A DNA stretch of 64,000 nt from an uncultured Rivibacter sp. (GCA_946480925.1 CAMLLU010000008.1:62001-126000), one strand, 5' to 3'; positions 10,093 to 21,000 are shown, numbered from the stretch's first letter. Notes: generated from the letters alone by a model not told the origin. Program-made: numbers and translations.

Positions 10093-10908
10093 CTAGACGA
10101 ACGGCCCGGCGTCGCGCGGCCGCCACCCCAGGCCCACTGTGGTGCCGCCGGGCTGCGTGCCGCGCCGCGGGCGGTATTCACAGCCCACCCAGCCGGTGTA
10201 GCCCAGCGAATCGATCAGCTCGAAGAGGTAGGGGTAGTGCAGCTCACCCACGTCGGGCTCGTGGCGCTCCGGCACGCCGGCGATCTGCATGTGGCCGACG
10301 CGGCCGGTGGGCAGGTACTCGCGCAGCTTCATGGCCACGTCGCCCTCGACGATCTGGCAGTGGTAGAGGTCCATCTGCATCTGCAGCAACGGTGAGCCCA
10401 CCGCCTGCACGATGGCGTGCGCGTCGGCCTGCCGGTTCAAGAAGTAGCCGGGAATGTCGCGCGGGTTGATCGGCTCGATGGTGAGCACCACCCCGCTGCC
10501 GGCCGCCTGTGCGGCAGCCCATTGCAGGTTGCCCACGAAGCAGTTGTGCGCCGCAGCACGCGACACACCTTCTCCTTCTGGCAGCACGCCCGCCATCACG
10601 TGCACCCTCGGGCAACCCAGCACGGTGGCATAGGCCAATGCCTGCTCCAGGGCGCGCCGGAACTCGCCTTCACGGCCCGGCAGGGCGGCCAGGCCGCGTT
10701 CGCCGGCCTCCCAGCTACCCGGCGGCGTGTTCATCAGCACCAGCTGCAAGCCGGCATCGCGCAGGCGGGCCGCCAGCTCCGCCTGCGCATGGGCATACGG
10801 AAACAGCATCTCCACGGCAGCAAAGCCGTCGGCGGCCGCGGCAGCGAAGCGATCGAGGAAGGCGTGCTCCGGGTAGAGCAGCGAGACGTTGGCAGCGAAG
10901 CGAGGCAT
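10093..10908 (-). CDS. hyi: hydroxypyruvate isomerase family protein
   Basis: 271 aa TIM barrel of the xylose-isomerase-like superfamily. Hyi interconverts hydroxypyruvate and tartronate semialdehyde in glyoxylate metabolism. Diagnostic segments are [39 protein letters not shown] with metal-binding Glu145, [15 protein letters not shown] and GCEYRP. The ATG at 10908 gives the classical N-terminus. No glyoxylate carboligase or tartronate semialdehyde reductase is next to it, so the pathway is not proven by context. Other OtnI-like isomerases share these motifs. Confidence 0.85.
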   Translation of the reverse strand: MPRFAANVSLLYPEHAFLDRFAAAAADGFAAVEMLFPYAHAQAELAARLRDAGLQLVLMNTPPGSWEAGERGLAALPGREGEFRRALEQALAYATVLGCPRVHVMAGVLPEGEGVSRAAAHNCFVGNLQWAAAQAAGSGVVLTIEPINPRDIPGYFLNRQADAHAIVQAVGSPLLQMQMDLYHCQIVEGDVAMKLREYLPTGRVGHMQIAGVPERHEPDVGELHYPYLFELIDSLGYTGWVGCEYRPRRGTQPGGTTVGLGWRPRDAGPFV

Positions 10909-11082
10909 GGGCGACAGGGTAGCGTTTCGGCCAGCGGCTTTCCTCGCCACCTACACGCGGGGGTTCTGTACGCCGACAGCGCTGCGAAGCCGGCGCAACC
11001 ATAGTTGCGGTGTGTTCATTCCCGCGGTGCAGGCGTATCCTCGATTCGCCGCCTGGTTCAACAACGTGCAGGAGTGTTCGCC

Positions 11083-11883
11083 GTGTTGTCGCCATCGCCT
11101 CTCGCGTGCCGTCAGCCGCCCCACCCGCGGGGGCGCAGGCTGGCGGCCGGTGTGGCGATTGCGCTGGGAGCCGGCGGTGCACTGGCCGATCCTCGGAACG
11201 AGGCGCATACCGCGGCCGAGGCCGAGGCCTCGCAGCAACCCCTGGTGATGGAATGGGGCAGCCCGCTCGGCACCCATGCAGCGGCGCCTGCGGCCGTGGT
11301 CGAGCAGCTTGAGCCCGCACGCCGCCTGGGTGACTGGGCCATGCCACAGCAGCAACGCCAAACGGGCGGCAGCCTGCTGCTCTCGCGCTCGCGGCTGCAG
11401 GCCGAGTCGGCCCCCAACGAAGGTGCAGGCGACACGGCCAATGCATTCGACGCGCCGCAACGGGCACGCGTGGACATGGACAACATCGCCTACCGCTGGT
11501 GGTTCGCACGCGAGCGCTCGAGCGTGTCGCTCGGCCTGGGCGCGGCCACCTACCGCGTGCGCGGCGTGGATGCCGGGCCGCTGCGCGAGTTCGGCGACAC
11601 GACGCTGGGCGCGCCGCTCATCAGCGTGGGGCTGCGCCATCGCATGACCGAATCGGCCTTGCTGTACCTCGACGCGGCCAGCACCCGCCGGCTCGGTGCC
11701 GACGAGATCGGCAGCGACTACTACGGCGCTCGCGCCGGTGTCGAATGGCAGGCCTCGCGCAACGCCACCTTCGCGATCGAGCAAGGCAAGGTGCGTGTGC
11801 GGCTGTACTCGACCCAGAACTCCCAGATGTCGCTGCGCGTGAAAAAGGGCGGGCCCATGCTCGTCTACCGCCGCACCTTCTGA
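11083..11883 (+). CDS. exported protein, function unknown
   Basis: About 266 aa. The GTG at 11083 is chosen because GGAG lies before it and the product then starts with a Sec-type signal (RRLAAGVAIALGAGGALA, probable cut before Asp). The mature part from about residue 130 shows alternating hydrophobic and polar strands ending in Tyr-Arg-Arg-Thr-Phe, a pattern like an outer-membrane beta strand finish. I recognise no named family. A TTG at 11005 is an alternative but would bury the signal sequence. It is divergent from hyi. Confidence 0.6.
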   Translation: MLSPSPLACRQPPHPRGRRLAAGVAIALGAGGALADPRNEAHTAAEAEASQQPLVMEWGSPLGTHAAAPAAVVEQLEPARRLGDWAMPQQQRQTGGSLLLSRSRLQAESAPNEGAGDTANAFDAPQRARVDMDNIAYRWWFARERSSVSLGLGAATYRVRGVDAGPLREFGDTTLGAPLISVGLRHRMTESALLYLDAASTRRLGADEIGSDYYGARAGVEWQASRNATFAIEQGKVRVRLYSTQNSQMSLRVKKGGPMLVYRRTF

Positions 11884-12078
11884 ACGCCGGAGCCGGCATT
11901 CGCACCGTGCCGTTGCAGCCAGGCCACAGCGGCGTGCTGCGCTGCGCACGCCGTTGCAACTGACAGCCACGCGTCAGCGCGCTCGCACGATGATGTGCGC
12001 CAAGCCCGAAGAGCATCGCGCCATGCGCTTGTTGCGCCGCAGCAGCGCATGCCGCAAACACATCATCAAGGAGACACC

Positions 12079-12702
12079 ATGAACCGCCCCTTGCCGTTGC
12101 GCCGCGAGCGCGCCCCTCTGGCCTTGATGGCTTCTGCCCTGGCACTGGCCGCAGCGTTGCTGGCCGCAGAGGCCAGCGCCGCGCCCACCGCCACCAAGTT
12201 CGAGCCTGCGGCGCAGGTGCAGGGCACCAAGCTGCAGTTGAACGGCGCCGGCACGCGCTACAAGGCCGGCATCTTCAAGGTCTACGACATGGCGATGTAC
12301 ACGACCAGGAAGGTCAGCACGCCTGAAGAGCTGCTCGCGCTGCCTGGCCCCAAGCGGCTGGACTTCACCGCACTGCGCGAAGTACCCGGCACCGACCTGG
12401 GCCTGCTGTTCGTGAAGGGCCTGTCTGAAAACTCGCCGAAGGAACAGGTGCAGAAGCACACCGTGGCGACGACCCGCTTGATCGAGATCTTCTCCGGCCG
12501 CTCCAAGCTCAAGGTCGGTGACACCTTCGCGATGGAGTTCATGCCGGGCAAGGGCACCACCTTCTTCATCGTTGGCGAGCCGCAAGGAGGTGCCGTGGGC
12601 GACGACGAATTCTTTGAGATGGTGCTGCGCATCTGGTTTGGCAAGTCGCCCGCCGACAAGGGCTTGAAAGACGCGCTGCTCGGGATCGACCAGAACCGTT
12701 GA
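12079..12702 (+). CDS. exported chalcone isomerase-like protein
   Basis: 207 aa. A signal peptide (hydrophobic core LALMASALALAAALLAAEASA) is followed by the chalcone-isomerase-like fold: QGTKLQLNGAGTRYKAGIFKVYDMAMY, a segment DFTALREVPG, and GDTFAMEFMPGKGTTFFIVGE. Bacterial members are periplasmic and of unknown catalytic role. The start is supported by AAGGAG seven bases before the ATG. It is a single gene; the gap of 195 bases before it holds only a short GC-rich hairpin. Confidence 0.8.
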   Translation: MNRPLPLRRERAPLALMASALALAAALLAAEASAAPTATKFEPAAQVQGTKLQLNGAGTRYKAGIFKVYDMAMYTTRKVSTPEELLALPGPKRLDFTALREVPGTDLGLLFVKGLSENSPKEQVQKHTVATTRLIEIFSGRSKLKVGDTFAMEFMPGKGTTFFIVGEPQGGAVGDDEFFEMVLRIWFGKSPADKGLKDALLGIDQNR

Positions 12703-12718
12703 TCACGAAAAGCAAGCG

Positions 12719-13120
12719 TCAGCCGGTCTTGCCGGCCTGGGCCTGCAGCTTTCTCTTCATCCCTTCTTCTGAAACTCGGCGCGCCTCGGCCACGCGCGCC
12801 TGCTCTGCACGCCGGCAGGGCCGGCACCGCACCCCGATGCTGTTGATGTTGCCCAGCGCCACCTCGTACCACCACTTCTGTTGCTTGGCCGTCCACACCT
12901 CATGGCTGCCGCAGTCGCGGCAGCTGAACTCGCGGTCCACGTAGTACAGCGGCAGCGGGCCACAGGTGTTGTTGTGGCGCGCGAGCAGGTCGTGGTCGGC
13001 TTCCACCACACCGAACGGGATGCGCGGGCGCCGCACGTGCGGGTCGAAGTTGACGAACTTCGCGGCACGCTCGCGGCGGCGCTGTTTGATCTCCTCGCGG
13101 CGTTGTTTTCCGCTTTTCAT
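12719..13120 (-). CDS. zinc-ribbon protein at the end of the rtcB operon
   Basis: 133 aa, basic. One zinc ribbon is made by CRDC (Cys67, Cys70) and CRPC (Cys99, Cys102), with a conserved stretch VWTAKQQKWWYEVALG between them. This matches the probable zinc-ribbon family that often occurs as a small stand-alone protein. Its ATG lies five bases after the rtcB stop, so it is surely translated from the rtcB message. A role in nucleic-acid binding within RNA repair is inferred from context alone. The upstream extension of this frame is antisense to rtcB reading and not real. Confidence 0.8.
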   Translation of the reverse strand: MKSGKQRREEIKQRRRERAAKFVNFDPHVRRPRIPFGVVEADHDLLARHNNTCGPLPLYYVDREFSCRDCGSHEVWTAKQQKWWYEVALGNINSIGVRCRPCRRAEQARVAEARRVSEEGMKRKLQAQAGKTG

Positions 13121-13125
13121 CACCG

Positions 13126-14346
<1,221 letters not shown>

Positions 14347-14612
14347 GACTTCACTTCCTTGTGTCTGGTGGACACGGCGGGATTCGAACCCGCATCACTG
14401 CGACGACCAGGGGCTTTGATCCACAGGCCGAGCCGGCGATTGGCAAACGCGCGCCAGTTGACACCCGTCCTCGGAGCGGCAACCTGCATCCTCAACCCTA
14501 CTCGCCAGCCCACTTTCCCGTCGCAACCGGTGTTACCCGGTCCGCCTGGCACTTCAACGTTTTAGGCGGTGGCGCTCCCTTCAGTGCCTGCGTGCCCTTG
14601 TTCTTTCCTCTG
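14347..14612 (-). ncRNA. structured intergenic RNA with tRNA-like T-arm and CCA end, before rtcB
   Basis: The 266-base gap between the slipin stop and rtcB reads as structured RNA. At its 3' end (about 14368-14395) is a full T-arm GCGGG-TTCGAAT-CCCGC followed by CGTGTCC and ACCA, as in a tRNA 3' half. A partner for the acceptor strand, GGACGGG, is found about 100 bases upstream at 14464-14470 with one mismatch. A TGGC/GCCA stem could mimic a D-arm, but no anticodon arm can be drawn. Further hairpins lie at 14545-14570 (CCGCCT/AGGCGG) and near 14527-14545. It is not a normal tRNA. Confidence 0.5.
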
Positions 14613-15764
14613 TCAGCGCAGCTTCACCAGCCCGTTGAGCACCTGGTCCAGACCCCCGAACACGGAGATCTTGTCGATGCGTTCGGCCACGCGCTCCAGC
14701 GTCTCGAGTTCCTTCAGGCGCAAGGCGGTGGGGTTGTCTTCCATCACCTTGGCGGTGTTGAGCAGCGAGCGCGTCGCGGCGGTTTCCTCGCGGCGGCGGA
14801 TCACGTTGGCCTCGGCCGACTTCTGCGCTTCCACCACCTGAGCCAGGATGGTCTTCATCTCGCCAGGCAACACGATGTCCTTCACGCCCACGCCGTCGAG
14901 ATCCAGGCCGTAGCCGGCGAGCTTGCTGCGCACGTGCGCGGTCACCACCTCGTCGATCACGCCCTTGTTCTCGAGCAGCTCGTCGAGCGAGCGCGTCCCT
15001 ACTGCGGCGCGCAGGCCGAACTGCAGCTCGCGGTACAGGTGTTCCGCCGGCTTCTGCAGCTGCGTGTAGGCCTGCCGCACGTCGGCGTAGCGCCAAGTGG
15101 CCGCGAGGTTCAGGCGCAGGCCCACCTTGTCTCGGGTCAGGATTTCCTGGCCCGAGACTTCGAGCGCCTGCACGCGCAGGTCCACCAGCTCCACCGCCAC
15201 ATTGCGGTTGAACTTCCAGTAGGCATAGGAGCCCGGCGCCAGCATCGCGGCCAGCTTGCCGTCCACCCACAGCACACCCGTGCCGTGTTCAGGCACCTGC
15301 ACCTGCAGCACGCCGGCCAAGCCCGCCACGGCACGCTGGCGCAGCTGCGTCTGAGTGAGGCGCGACACGACGGCCTGTGGCACCTCGGCCGACTCGGCGA
15401 TGTCGATCACATCCACGAGCACGTCGACCAGGCCCTTCCAGTACAGGCGGCGGGTCGCCGGCGCCAGGACTTCGGCCAGCACGCCGTTTTCGTAGCGCAG
15501 GCCCACCTGCGTTTCAGAAAGCTCCACGCGCACGAACTCGGCGTCAACGACTGCAGGTTCCTTGGCCATCAGGTAATCGGCCAGCGCGTGCGTGAACAGC
15601 GGTTGCTCCAAAGCGAAGGTCTCCACGCGCAGGCGGTCGAAGCCGCCGTGCAGCCAATGTGTGCCGGGCTGCAGCACGCGCTCGAAGTCGCCGTTGCGCA
15701 GCAGCAGGCCACGTTCGTTCTTCTTCACGGTGACGCGCTTGGGCGCCAGTTCCCTCAACATCAT
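14613..15764 (-). CDS. slipin / SPFH (band 7) domain protein of the Rtc locus
   Basis: 383 aa. The SPFH core spans about residues 140-330, with VVSRLTQTQLRQRAVAGL before it and a helical tail (KTILAQVVEAQKSAEANVIRRREETAATRSLLNTAKVMEDN) typical of stomatin/slipin coiled coils. The N-terminal ~130 residues form a separate domain (VTVKKNERGLLLRNG, then FERVLQPGTHWL). No clear membrane helix is seen, so membrane association would be through the SPFH part. The ATG at 15764 has GGAG nine bases upstream; the TTG at 15797 is less likely. Slipins accompany rtcB in several bacterial RNA-repair operons; the molecular role is unknown. Confidence 0.85.
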   Translation of the reverse strand: MMLRELAPKRVTVKKNERGLLLRNGDFERVLQPGTHWLHGGFDRLRVETFALEQPLFTHALADYLMAKEPAVVDAEFVRVELSETQVGLRYENGVLAEVLAPATRRLYWKGLVDVLVDVIDIAESAEVPQAVVSRLTQTQLRQRAVAGLAGVLQVQVPEHGTGVLWVDGKLAAMLAPGSYAYWKFNRNVAVELVDLRVQALEVSGQEILTRDKVGLRLNLAATWRYADVRQAYTQLQKPAEHLYRELQFGLRAAVGTRSLDELLENKGVIDEVVTAHVRSKLAGYGLDLDGVGVKDIVLPGEMKTILAQVVEAQKSAEANVIRRREETAATRSLLNTAKVMEDNPTALRLKELETLERVAERIDKISVFGGLDQVLNGLVKLR

Positions 15765-16042
15765 GTCGTTCTCCTTGTTCTTCGTTTCTTCATGCAATCG
15801 GTGCCGTTACAGCAGCGGCAGCGGGCCGCAAACGTGTCGGCTCGGGCTTGGCGATGCGCCCCGTCGGGGTTGGTCACCAAGCGCGGCCGATCGGACTTGC
15901 CGCTCGGGCCGCCGCCGCTGACGAGCCGTGGGCCTCTCTTGCCGCGGACGCGTGCATCGCACGCACTGTTGGCTCGATCGGCCGTCGGCTCGCGTCCGGC
16001 GGTGGTCTTTCGACCGTTTCTTCAAGGTGGCTTGTCAAGCCA

Positions 16043-16112
16043 GAGTTGGGCGGGAGTCGAACCCGCGACCCGCCTCTTCCGAGGCTGCTCTACCAAGCTG
16101 AGCTACACAACG
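16043..16112 (-). ncRNA. tRNA-like RNA with GNRA-type loop in place of the anticodon loop
   Basis: The minus strand folds into a tRNA shape: T8-A9, a D-stem GCTC/GAGC with a loop containing TTGGTA, a five-base variable loop and a perfect T-arm GCGGG-TTCGACT-CCCGC. Two things are not tRNA-like. The arm at the anticodon position is GCCTC/GAGGC closed by the tetraloop GGAA, so there is no anticodon. The acceptor stem is short (G plus GTTG with C plus CAAC, one bulged T) and has no CCA. This resembles the tRNA-mimicking module of bacterial YrlA-type Y RNAs. It lies in the leader of the rtcB operon. Function inferred, not shown. Confidence 0.7.
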
Positions 16113-16146
16113 TGGTGGATATCCGATCCGGGCGGCGCGGCATGCC

Positions 16147-16200
16147 GGTGTTCGACGAGGCACATGCCTCGGAACACCTGCACCGGCGGGGCGGGTGTTC
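16147..16200 (-). promoter_or_regulatory. competing hairpins in the Rtc leader
   Basis: Three copies of one heptamer alternate in orientation on the transcript: GAACACC (16194-16200), GGTGTTC (16172-16178) and GAACACC (16147-16153). The middle copy can pair with either side. The downstream choice gives a long hairpin with an inner stem CGAGGCA/TGCCTCG and a 2-base bulge; the upstream choice gives a shorter one. Such mutually exclusive stems are typical of attenuators or processing switches. No T tract follows, so termination would be factor-dependent. Confidence 0.5.
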
Positions 16201-16256
16201 GACCCCAACCCCTGACCTGTGAGCGTTCGCCTTTAGCGGTTACCTGCTTCATGTAT

Positions 16257-16272
16257 TGCAGGGCGCGTGCCA
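16257..16272 (-). promoter_or_regulatory. sigma-54 promoter of the slipin-rtcB operon
   Basis: On the minus strand the sequence is TGGCACGCGCCCTGCA, which fits the sigma-54 consensus TGGCAC-N5-TTGCA except for C in place of the first T of the -12 element. GG and GC are at the required spacing. Transcription would start near 16245 and run through the tRNA-like RNA, the slipin gene and rtcB. The divergent gene encodes RtcR, the sigma-54 activator known to control rtcB in other bacteria. Confidence 0.8.
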
Positions 16273-16359
16273 GCAGCGGTGCGTTATGCAAGTGATTGAT
16301 TTCATTTGAAAAACTGTTGTTCGCCAGCGTTGGTGTAGCAGTGAAACATAGAATTGAAA

Positions 16360-16371
16360 CTAGTCAACTAG
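16360..16371. promoter_or_regulatory. palindrome before rtcR
   Basis: CTAGTCAACTAG is a 5+5 inverted repeat 11 bases before the rtcR start, in the divergent rtcR/operon region. It may be an operator for autoregulation or an upstream activator site; the sequence alone does not decide. Confidence 0.35.
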
Positions 16372-16381
16372 CTGACAAGAG

Positions 16382-18007
16382 ATGACCAAACCCACCGTCG
16401 CCATCGGCTTCCTCGGCAGCCAGCTCGACGCCGGCCGTGGCGCGGGGCGCTGGGAGAAGTGGCGCCCTACCGTCTCGCTGGCGCAGCACACAGAACAGCC
16501 ACTGCACCGGCTCGAACTGCTGCATTCGCCTCAACACGCCGACCTTGCCAAGCGCATTGCCGACGACGTGGCCGGCGTGTCGCCCGACACGCTGGTCAAT
16601 CTCATCGAGATGGAGCTCGCCGACCCATGGGACTTCGGCGAGGTCTACGCCGCGCTGTACGACTGGGTGCGCAGCTACCGCTTCGACACCGAGCGAGAGC
16701 AGTATTGGGCGCACATCACCACCGGCACGCACGTCGCGCAGATCTGCCTTTTCCTGCTGGTGGAGGCGCGCTTCCTGCCCGGTGTGCTGGTGCAAAGCGC
16801 GCCGCCGAAGAAGCAGCGTGCCGGCGACCCGGGCACGCTCGCGCTCATCGACCTCGACCTCTCTCGCTACGACGGCATCGCCAAGCGCTTTCACCAGGAG
16901 CGTAGCGATGCGCTGGCCTTTCTGAAGAGCGGCATCGCCACGCGCAACGCGCGCTTCAACGCGCTCATCGAAGAGATCGAACGTGTGGCCGTGCGCTCGC
17001 GTTCACCCATGCTGCTGGTGGGCCCCACCGGCGCGGGCAAGTCCTTCCTCGCTCGCCGCATGTACGAGCTCAAGAAGGCGCGGCACCAGCTCAGCGGCCC
17101 CTTCGTCGAAGTGAACTGCGCCACGCTGCGCGGCGACGGTGCAGCCTCCACCCTCTTCGGCCACAAGAAGGGCTCGTTCACCGGCGCGGTGGCCGACCGC
17201 GCGGGTCTCTTGCGCACGGCCCACCAGGGCCTGCTGTTCCTCGACGAGATCGGCGAGCTGGGCCTCGACGAGCAGGCCATGCTGCTCAAGGCCATCGAAG
17301 AAAAGCGCTTCCTGCCGGTGGGCGCCGACCGCGACGTGGAAAGCGACTTCCAGCTCGTGGCCGGCACCAACCGCGACCTGCGGGCCGAGGTTAGTGCCGG
17401 GCGTTTTCGCGACGACCTGTTCGCGCGCATCAACCTCTGGACCTACGACCTGCCCGGCCTCGCGCAGCGGGCTGAAGACATCGAGCCCAACGTCGACCAC
17501 CTGCTCGCCCTGGCCGCGCAGGAAACCGGCCGCGCGGTGCGCTTCAATGTCGAGGCCAAGGCGCGCTACCTGCGCTTCGCGCAGTCGGCCGACGCGGCGT
17601 GGAGCGGCAACTTCCGCGACCTGGGCGCTTCCGTCACGCGGCTGGCCACGCTGGCCGAAGGTGGCCGCATTTCAGAAGCCCTGGTGGCGGCCGAGATCGA
17701 GCGCCTGCGCTGGTTGTGGCGGCGCAGCGCGCCCGGCGTGTCGGCAGACAGGAGCGACGTGAACCTCGCCGCCCTGCTGGGCGCAGAAGCCCTTGAACAG
17801 CTCGACCTCTTCGACCGCCTGCAGCTCGAAGCGGTGGTGCGCGTGTGCCGCGCATCGCGCAGCCTGTCTGAAGCGGGGCGGCGCCTGTTCAACGTGACGC
17901 GCACGCAACGCAGCGTGGTCAACGACGCCGACCGCTTGCGCAAATACCTCACGAAATACGGCTTGAGCTTCGAGCACATCACGGGCGAAGACACGCTCCT
18001 GCGCTGA
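16382..18007 (+). CDS. rtcR: RtcR, CARF-domain sigma-54 activator of RNA repair
   Basis: 541 aa (E. coli 532). Residues 1-180 are the CARF-like sensor that starts KPTVAIGFLGSQLD and includes DPWDFGEVYAALYDW. Residues about 185-440 are an AAA+ domain with Walker A GPTGAGKS (about 214-221), the sigma-54 contact loop GSFTGA (usual form GAFTGA), Walker B LLFLDEIGEL and the arginine-finger region RFRDDLFARINLW. A helix-turn-helix is near the C-terminus (ASRSLSEAGRRLFNVTRTQRS). In characterised relatives the CARF domain senses damaged tRNA ends and activates rtcB transcription. It is divergent from the operon it should control. Confidence 0.95.
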   Translation: MTKPTVAIGFLGSQLDAGRGAGRWEKWRPTVSLAQHTEQPLHRLELLHSPQHADLAKRIADDVAGVSPDTLVNLIEMELADPWDFGEVYAALYDWVRSYRFDTEREQYWAHITTGTHVAQICLFLLVEARFLPGVLVQSAPPKKQRAGDPGTLALIDLDLSRYDGIAKRFHQERSDALAFLKSGIATRNARFNALIEEIERVAVRSRSPMLLVGPTGAGKSFLARRMYELKKARHQLSGPFVEVNCATLRGDGAASTLFGHKKGSFTGAVADRAGLLRTAHQGLLFLDEIGELGLDEQAMLLKAIEEKRFLPVGADRDVESDFQLVAGTNRDLRAEVSAGRFRDDLFARINLWTYDLPGLAQRAEDIEPNVDHLLALAAQETGRAVRFNVEAKARYLRFAQSADAAWSGNFRDLGASVTRLATLAEGGRISEALVAAEIERLRWLWRRSAPGVSADRSDVNLAALLGAEALEQLDLFDRLQLEAVVRVCRASRSLSEAGRRLFNVTRTQRSVVNDADRLRKYLTKYGLSFEHITGEDTLLR

Positions 18008-18063
18008 ACCCACCGCTACCATCGCCGCCCATCACAACACCACTTGGGGAAGGGAACACGGCG

Positions 18064-21000
18064 ATGGGACAGGCACCACAACGGCCCGACTACATCTACT
18101 CGGGCGGCAACGTGCTCATGCACTCGCCGCTGTCGCTCGGGCAGTCCGAGATGTATGGCTTCTTCGTGCGCGGAGACCGCGCCAAGCTGCAGCGCTCGGT
18201 GGACGAAACGCTCAACGCCGCGTCGGCCGGCCGCATGCACTTCAAGGTGCTCTCGCCCTTCGTGCTGCTCACCTTCACCAAGGTGGGCCATGCGCAGTCC
18301 ACCCACCCCACTGATGCCGCCAAGGGCTGGGGCATCGAGACCGACATCGTGACCTGGGTGATGGTGGGCCAGGTGCTGCCGGGCCAGACCAGGATCAACC
18401 ACATCTACGTGTGGCCCTGCCACATCTTCGTGGACGACACCATGGCGCTCATCAACGGGCGCGAACTCTACGGCTACCCGAAGTACGGCTGCGAATACAC
18501 CATGCCGGCGCCGGGCAATGCCCCGCAGAGCTTCACGCTCGCGGCCAAGGGCTTCCAGCCCTTCAGCCCCGAAACGCAGCTGACCATGCACCCGCTGCTC
18601 GCCATTGACGCGACCGACACCTCCAGGGCCCACAAGCCGCTGCAAGGCTGGGAAAGCTTCGTCAAGCAGCTCGTCGAGCTGCTGGCCAGCGAAACCGATG
18701 CGCTCGACCTCGACGCCGCCGGCTGGGAGCAGGTGGCGCAGGCCTTCTTCAAGCCCCAGCTCGACCAGATCTTCCTGAAGCAGTTCCCCGACAGCGCGGG
18801 CGAAAAGGCCGTCTACCAGGCCATCGTGAGCGCACCCGCAGTGGTGAACAAGCTGCACAGCGTGGAGTTGCTGGGCTGGCAATACGAGCTCACGCTGCAA
18901 CCCTTCGCGAGCTTCCCGCTGGCCGACACGCTGGGCCTGCAGCTCGGCGCGCAGCCGGCCATCCTGCCCTTCCACCTCACCATGGATTTCGAGGTCACGC
19001 AGGGCGAAGAGCTGGTCGACAACTCGGTGGTGGCGCCCAAGAAGATCGCCATCCTGGGCGGCGGCGTGGGCGCCATGACGGCGGCCTTCTGGCTCACCGA
19101 CCAGCCCGGCTGGCGCAACCGCTACGACATCACGCTCTACCAGATGGGCTGGCGCGTGGGCGGCAAAGGCGCGAGCGGCCGCAACGCCGCCCTGGGCCAG
19201 CGCATCGAAGAGCACGGCCTGCACATCTGGTTCGGCTTCTACGACAACGCCTTCAACACCATCCAGAAGGCCTACGAGTTGCTGCAGCGCCCCAGCGGCG
19301 CACCGCTGGCCACCTGGCAAGACGCCTTCAAGCCGCAGCACTTCATCACCCTCACCGAGTTCGTGAAAGGCCAGTGGAAGACCTGGCCCATCGACACCCC
19401 CATCAAGCCCGGCACGCCCGGCCAGGGCACTGAAAGCGTGGGCCCCTGGGCCATGGCCAGCACGCTTTACGCGTGGATCAAGTCGTGGCTCGGCCAGCTG
19501 AAAGACGAAGCCGCGCTCACCGAGCCGCAGCCACTCACGCCTCCGGGCGAAGAGCATGAAGGCTGGCTGCACCAGCTGGCCCGGCACGTTGAACAGGACG
19601 TGAAGCACCTCGCCGCCGACGTGGAGCACGCGGCCGCGGCGCTGGTGCAGTTCAGCGAGGCGCTGGCCGAAGACGCCCGCGCGCACGACGCGGAACACCA
19701 CGCGCTCATGCACTCCGCGTTGAAGTCGCTGCGCGGCTGGCTGCACGACTCGGTGGCCGCTGAAGACGCGAGCGACGCACTGCGCCGCCTCTACATCGTG
19801 ATCGACCTCGCCTGCACCGCGCTGATCGGCATGTTCGAAGACGGCGTGTTCACGCAGGGCTTCGACGTCATCAACGACATCGACTTCTACGCCTGGCTCA
19901 CCAAGCACGGCGCCAACGAAAAGCTCACCGTGCATTCGGCCCCGGTGCGCGGTTTCTACGACCTGGTGTTCGCCTACGAGAACGGCGACTTCGAGCGCCC
20001 CAACATCGAAGCCGGCACCATGCTGCGCGGCATGTTGCGCGTGGCCGTGGCCTACCACGGCGGCATCATGTGGGAGATGCAGTCCGGCATGGGCGACACC
20101 GTGTTCACGCCGCTGTACCAGGTGCTCAAGTCGCGCGGCGTCAACTTCAGGTTCTTCCACAAGGTCGAAGAGCTCGTGCCCGCGGCAGACGGCCGCAACG
20201 TGGTCGAGCAGATCCGCCTCACGCGGCAGGTGGGCGTGACGCGCGGTGCCGACCACTACGACCCGCTGGTCGACGTGAAAGGCCTGGCCTGCTGGCCCAG
20301 CGAGCCGCAGTACGGGCAGATCGTGCCCGAGCAGGTCGCGCTGCTGCAGCAGCACGACGTGAACCTCGAGTCGAACTGGAGCAACTGGCCCGAGCTCTAC
20401 CAGCAGCACTTCGGCTGCCCGCTGCCCACGCAGATGCTGCAGCGCGGCGTGGACTTCGACCTCGTGATCTTCGGCATCTCGGCCGACGGCGTGAAAGACC
20501 TCTGCCCTCAGCTCGTGGCCCGCAGCCCCGCGCTGCAAGCCATGGGCGAGAAGGTCAAGACCGTGGCCACGCAGGCCTACCAGGTGTGGCTCGACTGCGA
20601 CCTCGAAGCCATGGGCTGGAAGAGCTTCGGTGCCAACCACCAGGAGCCCGTGCTCAGCGCCTTCACCGAACCCTTCGACACCTGGGCGCCGATGGACCAG
20701 CTGCTGCAACGCGAAGCCTGGCCGCCCGCGCAGACGCAGCCGAAAAACGTCTCGTACTTCTGCAGCGCCCTGCCCGTCTCGGGCTACCCGCCGTACAGCG
20801 ATCACGGCTTCCCGGCGCGCTGCGCGGCCGCGGTCAAGCAGTCGGCCATCACCCAGCTCGACACGCAGATCGGCGCGCTGTGGCCCGGCGTCGCCCACCG
20901 CGGCGGCTTCCAGTGGGGCTGCCTCGTCGACCCCGGACAAGGCAACGGCGAGCAGCGCTTCGACCGCCAGTACTGGCGCGCCAACGTCGACCCGTCAGAG

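Larger units (their letters stand above)
15765..16244 (-). other. long structured leader of the Rtc operon
   Basis: About 480 bases separate the predicted sigma-54 start from the slipin gene. In transcript order it holds a set of competing hairpins (16147-16200), the tRNA-like RNA (16043-16112), a GGTC-GAAA-GACC hairpin right after it (near 16005-16016), and about 200 GC-rich bases with no clear element. An arginine-rich frame from 16025 to 15807 opens with TTG and has no ribosome site; I do not call it a gene. Confidence 0.5.

Noticed and set aside
14349..14470. A canonical tRNA gene on the minus strand
   Set aside because: The T-arm and CCA are good, but no anticodon arm can be formed, the acceptor has a mismatch and the length (~105) is wrong. 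Kept as tRNA-like RNA only.
15807..16025. Arginine-rich 72-codon frame in the Rtc leader
   Set aside because: TTG start, no ribosome site, composition typical of GC-rich noncoding DNA.
16043..16112. A normal tRNA (for example serine, from the GGA in the loop)
   Set aside because: The anticodon position is a four-base GGAA loop, not seven bases with U33; the acceptor stem is short and lacks CCA.
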